A DNA stretch of 64,000 nucleotides from positions 5,026,000-5,089,999 of the forward strand of contig NW_027460346.1 in assembly GCF_050947875.1 (NCBI RefSeq). The letters run 5' to 3'. Source of the DNA: Dermacentor variabilis. Taxonomy: Eukaryota; Arthropoda; Arachnida; Ixodida; Ixodidae. Both the position numbers and the translations under genes were made by a program. Of this stretch, positions 55,445 to 64,000 are shown one piece after another; within the stretch, counting starts at the first letter, position 1, and every line of letters starts with the position of its first letter. A model generated the notes under the pieces. It saw nothing but the letters and a program-made list of their open reading frames with translations, was not told the DNA's origin and made no database searches.

Positions 55445-58420
55445 GCCCGGCAAGAATTACAGTTGATGACCGGACCTATACCTGCCACTCTAGTCGCCCA
55501 TCAACAGCGCACGCGAGCAGGAATTCTCGCATTACGGCGCAATCATCGATCTGAGGTCGAAGTAGATAACGTTGTCTACAGACCAAGCGATACCGAAGGA
55601 GAGGCCTTCCAGTCAGCGTGCCCTGAGAGTAGTTGAGGACCATGTCACCCTCCCGCCTCACTCCGGCATTGTCATTTCCGTCGGCAGTGAAACAGCCGCA
55701 GACGTAGAAGGCGTCATTAAGGGCGACCGACGTCAACTGCTCGACCGTAAAATTTGCATCGCAAGAGGGATCGCTCGAGTGCACCCAGGGAAAGCGAAAG
55801 TGGTGCTGACAAACTTCAGCCAAGAGTACAAGCACATCAACAAGGGCAGGACGATCGAATACATCAAGGAAATTGTGAAAACTAGCAATGCGTCTGTCTT
55901 CTCGGATTCTGCCGCATCTACCCCCACGACCATAGTTCCCGAACCAGACTTCGAAATAAATCTGAGTCTCCCTATTAGTAAGCAGCAAAATCTCAGAAGC
56001 TTTCTCCGACGATACAAATACAGCTTTCCGACGTCATCCAGGATTCGACAAACACCAATTGCAAAGCATCGCATAATAACCGAAGAGGGCGCTCGACCAC
56101 ACCGCCAGAGCCCTTACCCAGATTCAACAAGAAAACGTGAGGCTATTAGCCAACAAGTCGACGAAATGCTGCGCGACGACATCAACTAGGAATCGAAAAG
56201 CCCGTGGGTATCTCCTGTGGTCTTAGTGAACAAAAATGACAAAATTCAACGTTTTTCCGTCGATTATCGTCGACTGAAGAAGATCGCAAAGGAGGACGAG
56301 TATAGCCGCTCCCACGGATAGACTACGCATTGGATGGGCTCTGCATCGCAAAATACTTCTCGTCGATGGATCTCAAGACTGGCTACTGGCAAACACAAGT
56401 CAACGACAGGGATCGCGACAAAAACCACCTTCATCACGCCAGACGGCCTCTATGAGTTCAAGGTCTTGCCGTTCGGCCTGTGCTCGGCGCCTGCAACGTT
56501 TCAGCGCGCGATGGTCACGGTGTTAGCAGGGTGCGAGTGGCATACGTGTCCTGTGTACTCGGATGACGTCGTCTTCTTCGTCGGGAATTTCGACGATCAC
56601 TTTAGGGGCTTGCGAGAGTACTAGAGCTCATCACGTTATCAGGGGTCACTCTGAAGCCAGAAAAGTTCCGCTTCACTTACGATGAGCTTTTGTTCCTCGG
56701 CCGCGTCATCAGCAAGATTGTAGTCCGCCCCGACCCGCAGAAGACAGCTGTCACCGCAAAGTTCCAGCAGCCCAGCGACGAGAAGGCAGTGCGTAGATTC
56801 CTTGGTATGTGTGCCTACTACAGGCGCGTTGTCAAGGACTTACACCCGCGTCGCTGAGCCGCTGACACATCTAACATATTTGATGTCGAGTTGAAGTGGG
56901 AAACGACGCATGCAGTTTCCACCGGTACGTACACACTTGGACGAGGACGCCGATACCAAAGTACACACTGACGCCAGAAGCTTAGGCCTCCGTGCCGTCC
57001 TAGTCCAGAGGAATGAGTGATAGTTTATGCTAGGCGGTCGCTTTGAAAAGCGGAAGGCAATTATTTTACGACCGGAAAGTCATGCATCGCCATATCATTT
57101 TAGCTACAGCAAAATTCCGCCCTTGCCTATATGGCAGGCTATTAAATGTCGTCAGTGATGATCATGCGTTGTGTTGGCTAGCGAATTTAAATGGCACTTC
57201 AGGACGCCTGGCGCAATGGAGCCTCGAACTGCAAGAATCTGACATCACTGTAACCTACAAGCTCGGACGGAAACACTAGGATGCCGACTGCCAATCACGC
57301 GACCCCATTCACCCGCCGACCTAAGGCGACGAGGATGACGGCGCTTTCATTGAAATAATAAGCACGGAAGACTTCACTGAACAGCAACGAGCAGACCCTG
57401 AGCTAAAAGGCCTCGTCGAGTATTTGGAAAGGAATTCCGCAGTTGTGGAAGGGAACACTGACGTTGTCCCTCGGGCATTTAGGCAAGGATTGTCTTCGTT
57501 TTCGCTTCAAAAGAACCTACTCGTAAAAAAGACTGTGAGCGAAGCAAGACACTACCGACAAGGCCAGCGGGATTGCTACAACTGATCTAGCCTTCTTGCC
57601 GACCATTTCAGGAGATTACGATGGATTTGTTGGGATCTTTTCGGACGTCTACATTCGGAAGGAAGTGGATCGTCGTGTCGACAGGCTACCTCGCCCGCTT
57701 CGCTGAAACTAAAGTTCCGCCGAAACGTAGCGCAGCCGAAGTGGAAAATTTCATCGTCGACAACACCCTGCTGCGACATGGTGCTCAAGCAGTCCTCATC
57801 ACCGATAGAGTAACGGCCTTTACAGCATAGCTCACCCAAGCCATTCTGCAATACAGCCAGCCAAACCGCAGGAGGTCAACTGCCTATCACCCGTAGATGA
57901 ATGGTCCTATAGTGCGCATGAACAAAACTGCGGTGCAAGAACGAACAATGATCACGCCGCTCAAGCTTGTTTAAGGCAGGAAGCCTACGACGACTCTCAA
58001 CACCATGTTGCCGCCCGTCACCGAAGATGAAACTGTAGACGTCATAGCCAATCTCCTGCGCGCCGAAGAAGCCCGACAGCTCTCCCGCTTGCGCACCAAG
58101 AACCAGCAGAGGACTGACAGCTGGCGCTAGAATCTTCGACGACGCTACGTGGCATACCAACCCGTCGACCGTGTTTGGGTTTGGACCTGTAGACGCCGAT
58201 GAGGACTTTGCAAGAAGCGTTTACGCGTCTTGCTTAGTACTCATACGCATTGGCGCACTGTACTAAGAGGTCGTGCAAAACAGCATTTCGGAAATCACAG
58301 CGCCGCCACTCACAACCTGAAATAGGCCATATTGTGCGACTTAAGCCGGTCTACCAGTGCTAACTAGCTTTGGGACTATGCACTGCTGAACTTCTTTGCT
58401 GCATTGCATTGCTGCACTGC
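55445..58420 (+). pseudogene. Ty3/Gypsy pol (protease to integrase), decayed
   Basis: The protease end is at about 55500-55560 (the frame reads through HGAIIDLRS). The linker and first part of RT form a 205-codon open frame at 55572-56189, with AKHRIITEEGARP and QQVDEMLRDDIN. Further RT motifs are SMDLKTGYW, FKVLPFGLCSAPATFQRAMV and the catalytic box CPVYSDDVVFF at about 56547-56580 (usual form Y-L/V-D-D; Ser here). The RNase H part ([13 protein letters not shown], about 57160-57200) and the integrase (LITDRVTAFTA, about 57795-57830) follow. The last residues, IVHVVRLKPVYQC, end at 58360. There are stops or frame changes at about 56187, 56310, 56624, 56850, 57010, 57275 and 57830. No LTR is found: the left end is ragged and the right end is cut at 58420 by the RTE LINE. 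Confidence 0.85.
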
Positions 58421-59015
58421 TGAAGTGGACGTGGAGGAGCCCGAATGACGAGACTAGAAATGAAATGGACTTTATACTCTGCGCTAACCCTGGCATCACG
58501 CAAGATGTGGACGTGCTCGGCAAGGTGCGCTGCAGTGACCATAGGAGGGTAAGAAGTCGAATTAGCCTAAATTTGAGGAGGGAACGGAAGAAACTGTACA
58601 TATGAAGCCGATCAATGAGTTAGCGGTAAGAGGGAAAATAGAGGTATTCCGGATCAGACTACCGAACAGGTATTCGGCTTTAACTCAAGTAGAGGAACTT
58701 AGTGTTGAAACAATTAACGTCAATCTTATGGGCATCATTAAGGAGTGTGCAATAGAAGTCCGTGGTAACTCCTTTAGACAGGATACCAGTCAGCTATTGC
58801 AGGAGACGAAATACCTGAGCGAGAAACGCCAGTGTATGAAAGCCTCTAAACCTATAGCTAGAATAGAACTGGCAGAACTTTCGAAGTTAATCAACAAGCG
58901 TAAGACAGCTGACATAATTAAGTATAATAAGGATAGAATTGAACATGCTCTCAGGAACGGCGAATACCTAAAAGCAGTGAAGAAGAAACTAGGAATTGGC
59001 AAGAATCAGATGTAT
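58421..59015 (+). pseudogene. RTE-clade LINE copy 2, 5' part (split by element C)
   Basis: It starts inside the endonuclease (WTWRSPNDETRNEMDFIL), so it is 5'-truncated, as is usual for target-primed insertion. RCSDHRRV is visible. A stop at 58603 (TGA after KKLYI) and a frame change separate it from the next part (NELAVRGKIEVFRIR...KKLGIGKNQMY), which is open to 59015. It matches copy 1 (46363-49215) closely throughout. At 59016 element C begins, and the LINE resumes at 62318. Confidence 0.9.
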
Positions 59016-59054
59016 ACCCCTTACAAAAATCATTGCAGACTTGCTGCAGAAATT

Positions 59055-59340
59055 CTGCATACCCCGAGTCACCCGGGATGCAGAATATCTGAAGACAGGT
59101 GACAGACTTTCTGTCACCCCCTGTCACCTCCCAGCGCCCAATTGGTACACCCTTTCTGCAGAAAGTCTGCATACCCCGAGTCACCCGGGATGCAGAATAT
59201 CTGAAGACAGGTGACAGACTTTCTGGCACCCCCTGTCACCTCCCAGCGCCAAATTGGTACACCCTTTCTGCAGAAAGTCTGCTCAATCTGTGTAGCTGCA
59301 GGATACAGCATTTCTGCAGAAAGTCTGTCAAGATTGTGGT
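59055..59340. repeat. 112 bp subterminal tandem repeats, left arm of element C
   Basis: Units start at 59055 and 59167 (CTGCATACCCCGAGTCACCC) and are almost identical; a third, diverged piece with TTTCTGCAGAAAGTCTG follows to about 59340. They carry the same TGCAGA and GTCACC words as the right arm but a different unit, so the two arms are not simple inversions of each other. Confidence 0.85.
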
Positions 59341-59439
59341 CACAGGATTACAGCATTTAGGCAGACATTAGAGAGAATTTCTGTAGCCCCACTATGGGGA
59401 ACTGGCATGCATGCATGCAATAAAACAACAGACGCAATA

Positions 59440-60723
59440 GTATTCTTTGCACTTTTTATTTGTCTCCGATTTCTTCCGGGCTGCTTGGTTGGGACCAAAA
59501 ATATCTCTTCCAAGGAATGAAGTAGTGAGTACCGACATCTCATGTGAGTGGCAGTGACCGTCTTGCACACACCTTGTCGCAGCATGCAAATCAGATGATT
59601 TGACGCGCTGTTCAGCCTGCAGAAGTGCCGCAGGCCCCCAAGTGGTGTAGATTCCTCTGGCTCACAAAATCGTGACATCCCTAAACAAGAAATGTTCAGT
59701 TTACTGTAAACCCTGCTGAAACTGTAAACTTGTGACATTGTGAAAAGTCTCGTACAAACAGCTACATGAAGCTGCATGGTTGCACAAATACCCGATTATT
59801 ACATCACAGGCAGTTAACATGTAAATGGAACTGGAGCAAACATGAATCTACTATAAAAAACTTCACACAAACGCACGTCTGTACCAAGTCAAATGCGAAT
59901 TGCACAAGCAGAAAACTCCTTAACACATGATAAGCGTTCGAAAACCTAATTTATTTATGCGGTGCAACAAAGCCCTGCCCCAAAGGACGATGCATTGAAA
60001 AAGAACAGACTCCCTCTTTTTCAGATGAGAAAACAATTTTTTCCATTAAAGATAGATACTGTTGTTGAAATCTCGGAACCATTTATAAATACACGAAAAC
60101 ACATGACACCCAACGCAAGAAATACAGGCTGTCTGAAGACACTATATAAATAAAATAACTTGCATACAAGCTAAAATCTGGCCATGCGTCGTACACAGCA
60201 ATCGGGTGCCATCTCGCGCAGCCGTTAGCTGTGAAGACGACAAATCGACGTACCTCTAGAAATGGCTATACGATTTCTCGCTGAAAAATTACGTACAGAA
60301 ATAGTAACTTCCCCTGCTTGAATTTTTGCGCCTATTCAAATCAAACAGTCCCCGGCGCAAGGAAACTTCACAGCAGAAAGCAAATAATCGATATATTTTG
60401 GCAACATCACGTTTTAGGGCAATTTTCATCAAACTGTACGCTAAGTGCGCCCCGCGACAAGAACGAACATTCGAAAAGCACGATCATTTTTGTCACGTTA
60501 CTAATCATCTTGTTATCTGTACAGAAATGCACACTTCACGGACTACAAGAATGCGCGCACGCGCCGGACTTACCTTTCTAGGCGTGCTCGGTAAACGAGT
60601 CTCCGTGACAGCTGCTGCCGCATCGCACAGGTACCGCAGGAAGGACAGTCGGTGTACGGTGCCTCCGGCGTCAACAGAGTAGAATTGCAGATGAACTACA
60701 GCACGTGATAGCACAACTTTCAA
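59440..60723 (-). other. Spliced-transcript-like segment inside element C
   Basis: On the minus strand there is a good donor, AAAG followed by GTAAGTCC (exon end at 60574), after an open stretch of 50 codons. A pyrimidine-poor but correct acceptor TTGTTTAG precedes 59680, followed by 60-100 codons open in one frame (from ATG 59678) and an AATAAA at 59461-59456. If the two pieces are joined in phase, the frame stops after about 22 codons; the ATG just inside the second piece gives a longer frame. I recognise no domain. It may be a captured gene fragment, a non-coding RNA or chance. Confidence 0.3.
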
Positions 60724-61450
60724 AAAATTCTTCCGCGCACTGTGATGGAATGCGAGCGCAGCGAGAGTACCATCGGCTTTTCATGAGCCGGTAACAAAGA
60801 AAGCGCGACCGGGTCATAACTACGATAATTGGCATCGGCACACCACACGAAAAACACTGAGAGCTACGTTATGCAGTCACAGGGGTTTTGGATCATTAAT
60901 ACACACAAAAATCGCCACAATTCCTCTCGGCACGGCATGTACACTACCTCATGGGTCGCCGTCAATGCGGCGTGCACGCGTGCACGCCGTGACATGTCGG
61001 TGACCAGGTGAAGACGGGAAAATAATCTCACCCGTAATTTTACCGGTGCTCGCGGCCAGCGCCTCCTGGGGGCCGGCGCCGAAAGCAACCACGCAGTCGG
61101 TGGTCGGATGGATGGTGTCGGTGTCGCGCGGTAGATATGTCCTTAAATTCAGGCTGCGGTTCGAGCCATAGTACAACTGCTGCATTTAATGTACGTTATG
61201 TAACAATTCCCTTATTTCAATTATTATTAAATAATTGATTTATATAACTGCCATTATCAGACTGTTCTTGTAGCAATCAGTGACAAAGTTTTCAAAATGT
61301 TAAAATGGCAAAACAGAGCGCAATGATAAAATGTGTCATGGTTCAGGATGCGCACACGTGTGCGTGTGTGTGTGTGTGCTTGTGTGCGTGTGTGATTCGT
61401 GGGTGGCTGAAAGGTGAAGCCGATTTAACTGTTAGAAAATGTGTCATGTA

Positions 61451-61451
<1 letters not shown>

Positions 61452-61525
<74 letters not shown>
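61452..61525. repeat. (AT)n microsatellite in element C
   Basis: About 37 uninterrupted AT units at the same place as 11700-11803 in element B; the lengths differ. Confidence 0.95.
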
Positions 61526-61527
<2 letters not shown>

Positions 61528-62317
61528 GCATGCATATTACTTACAAGTCTACCGACTTGCCGTCCACACAGTGTCTGCAGACAATATGCAGACAATCTGT
61601 AGACTAGCTCTACATGGAGGTGACTGGTGGGTGACTCATGGGTGACTGAAAGGTCAGACCTATTGAACCGTAATTATAAAATGTGTCATGGTTCAGAATA
61701 TGTATATATATGCGTTTATATATAGATATACATCTACACACACACACACACTCGCTGGGCACGCATATTACAGAAAAGTCTACTTGCAGTCCGCACGGTG
61801 TCTGCAGACATTCTGCAGACTAGGTCTACGTGGAGGTGACTGGTGGGTGACTCATAAGTGACTGAAAGGTCAAAACTATTCAACCGTAATTATAAAATAT
61901 GTCATGGTTCAGAATATGTATGTATATATAGATACATACACATATTTACACACACACTCACTGGGCACGCATATTACAGACAAGTCTACTTGCAGTCCGC
62001 ACGGTGTCTGCAGACTAGGTCTACGTGGAGGTGACTGGTGGGTGACTCATGGGTGACTGAAAGGTCAAAACTATTCAACCGTAATTATAAAATATGTCAT
62101 GGTTCAGAATATGTATGTATATATAGATACATACACATATTTACACACACACTCACTGGGCACGCATATTACAGACAAGTCTACTTGCAGTCCGCACGGT
62201 GTCTGCAGACATTCTGCGGACTTAGTCTACAGAAAGGTCGAGTCTACAGATAGGTGACAGGGGTGACTGATAGGTGACTCATGAGTGACTGAAAGGTCAA
62301 ACCGATTTTTGTAAGGG

Positions 62318-63566
62318 TATGCGCCAAGAGACAAAGCCGGCAATATCATTACTAATATGGATGAGATAATTCAAGTGGCTGAGGTGTTCTATAGAGATTT
62401 ATACAGTACCAGTGGCGCCCACGACGATATTGGAAGAGAGAATAGTCTAGAGGAACTTGAAATTCCACAAGTAACGCCGGAGGAAGTAACGAAAGCCTTG
62501 GTAGCTATGCAAAGGGGGAAGGATGCTGGGGAGGATCCGGTAACAGCAGATTTGTTGAAGGATGGCGGGCAGATTGTTTTAGAAAAACTGGCCACCCTGC
62601 ATACGCAATGCCTCATGACCTCGAGCGTACCGTAGCCAGCGTAGTCCTCCATAAAGAAAGCAACAAAATCCCAATAAAGAAAGGCGTCAGGCAGAGAGAG
62701 ACGATCTCTCCAATGCTATTCACGGCGTGTTTACAGGAGGCATTCAGAGACCTGGATTGGGAAGAATTGGGGATAAAAGTTAATGGTTAATTTTTTAGTA
62801 ACTTGCGATACGCTGATGCTATTGCCTTGCTTAGTAACACAGGGGACAAACTGAAATGCATGCTCAATGACCTGGAGAGTCAAACCAGAAGGGTGGATCT
62901 TAAGATTAATCTGCAGAAAACTAAAGTAATGTTTAACAGTCTCGGAAGAGAACAACAATTTGCAATAGGTAGCGAGGCACTGGAAGTGGTAAGTGAAAAC
63001 ATCTACTTCGGCCAGGTAGTGACCGTGGACGCTGATCATGAGACTGAAATAATCAGAATAATAAGAATGGGCTGGGATGCGTGTGGCAGGCATTCTCAGA
63101 TCATGAACAGAAGGTTGCCATTATACCTCAAGAGAAAAGTGTATAACAGCTGTGTCTTACCAGTACTCATGTACGGGGCAGAAACCTGGAGGCTTACGAA
63201 AAGGGTTCTACTTGAATTGAGGACGACGCAACGAGCTATGGAAAGAAGAATGATGGGTGTAACTTTAAAGGTGAGGGAACAAACGCGAATTAATGACAGC
63301 TTTGATGAAATCAAGGAAAAGAAATGGGCATGGGCACGACATGTAATGAGGAGGGAAGATAACCGATGGTCATAATGGGGTTACGGACTGGATTCCAAGG
63401 GAAGGGAAACGTAGCAGGGGGCGGCAGAAAGTTTGGTGGGCGGATGAGATCAAGAAGTTTGCAGGGACGACATGGCCACAATTAGTACATGACCGGCGCA
63501 GTTGGAGAAGCATGGGAGAGGCATTTGCCCTGCAGTAGGCGTAACCAGGCTGATGATGATGATGAT
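62318..63566 (+). pseudogene. RTE-clade LINE copy 2, 3' part
   Basis: It continues the LINE without loss after element C (RDKAGNIITNMDEIIQVAEV...). The RT is shorter than in copy 1: DLERTVASVVLHKES shows that about 330 bp of the palm region (NYRPISLL to the EDIYSGS equivalent) is deleted near 62630. GVRQRETISPM follows, and the catalytic box reads LRYADAIALLS, with Ala in place of the second Asp. A stop TAA lies at 62788. The C-terminus (YGAETWRLTKRVL, RREDNRWS) ends in frame breaks after 63375. The 3' tail is TGATGATGATGATGATG at 63550-63566, as expected for RTE. Confidence 0.9.
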
Positions 63567-64000
63567 CGCTGAACTTCGGTCTTTCTTTGGATTTCGTTGA
63601 TTTGGGCTTTGTTCCTTTGTTAGCTTTTCTTAGTAGGTGTGTTTTTGAGTTTGGCTCTCCTGTTCTGTGTAGAGCATCGGGACGATGTTTTCATAAGAGG
63701 GGGGTATGGACATGTGTGCTTGTTTATTGTGTGATCGCGTTTCACCGGTTTCACCGAATGGTATCCGATCGCGCCGATCCAGGATGCCGTGTTTTTCACC
63801 CCTTCTCTCAAGTCCTCTCCTCTTGCCCTCCCTCACAGCTCCCTCACCTTCAACTGCCTCCGCGCGCGCCCGCCGGCTTGGTTCCAGCTTAGTCCGCTGC
63901 ATGCTTGACGTTTCATGTTTCTTTAACTGCTGTCATCGAGAAGCGTGATTTGCTGTGCCTGGCCTTGACTGGCGTGGGCATGCTCGTCAATTTCGTCGTC
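63567..64000. other. Right edge, nothing recognised
   Basis: T-rich, then a polypyrimidine stretch (63790-63860) ending in TCCCTCACAG, which looks like a splice acceptor at 63838. No open frame beyond it shows a known domain. A frame of 101 codons at 63587-63892 has no recognisable features. Confidence 0.3.

Larger units (their letters stand above)
59016..62317. mobile_element. Element C: CCCTTACAAAAAT-ended transposon inside an RTE LINE
   Basis: The left end is ACCCCTTACAAAAAT (59016-59030) and the right end is the complement, ATTTTTGTAAGGG (62305-62317). TAT stands on both sides (59013-59015 and 62318-62320). Removing the element and one TAT restores the LINE length exactly (CAGATGTATGCG against CAGATGTGTGCG in copy 1), so the target duplication is 3 bp. 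The left arm has two 112 bp units with TGCAGAAAGTCTGC-like motifs. The right arm (60740-62317) is nearly identical to 10979-12401 of element B. The interior, 59380-60739, is unique and has splice-like signals on the minus strand. No transposase is seen. Confidence 0.9.

Overview
The window reads as nuclear DNA of a hard tick, most likely a metastriate ixodid. The evidence is its repeat content: four Ruka-type tRNA-derived SINEs, a second tRNA-derived SINE, RTE-, I- and CR1/L2-like LINEs, tick-type Gypsy and BEL/Pao elements, THAP-type P transposase and hAT remnants, and spliceosomal exon signals instead of operons. No complete, intact host gene is visible. The only long open frame (about 1,066 codons) is the polyprotein of a BEL/Pao retrotransposon.

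Layout. 1-161 is a Gypsy pol scrap that abuts a putative 6.0 kb DNA transposon (element A, 162-6192) carrying exons of a BEN-domain gene. 6193-9335 holds a possible first exon (7556) and decayed tandem repeats. 9336-12401 is element B, a large foldback built of 206-215 bp tandem units. 12402-18545 holds SINE and dispersed repeats and a dead I-clade LINE. 18546-20130 is a THAP/P-element transposase relic. 24640-27146 is a CR1/L2 LINE 3' end followed by a 777 bp hAT deletion derivative. 27440-31615 holds tandem repeats, then an I-clade LINE fragment joined to the LTR and pol of a Gypsy element. 33600-34786 holds SINEs and a LINE ORF1 scrap. 36403-40598 is a young BEL/Pao element with apparently identical LTRs but no RNase H or integrase. 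44140-45966 is a frameshifted leucine-rich-repeat gene of unknown function. 46363-49215 is an almost full-length RTE LINE. 52870-54353 is a TTAA-flanked inverted-repeat element. 55445-58420 is a second dead Gypsy pol. 58421-63566 is a second RTE LINE split by element C (59016-62317).

The main pattern is that A, B and C share the terminal inverted repeat CCCTTACAAAAAT and arms packed with short subterminal repeats, so they look like one transposon family. C inserted into an RTE copy with what looks like a 3 bp TAT duplication. C and B share their right 1.4 kb, and B appears to be a foldback derivative in which the right end was copied in inverted orientation, with an ACTG microhomology at the breakpoint. 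A carries BEN exons and C carries splice-like signals. I know of no described superfamily that fits these termini. A CACTA/CMC-like group is a guess from the 3 bp duplication and the subterminal repeats. All family names come from motif recognition by eye, without database searches.
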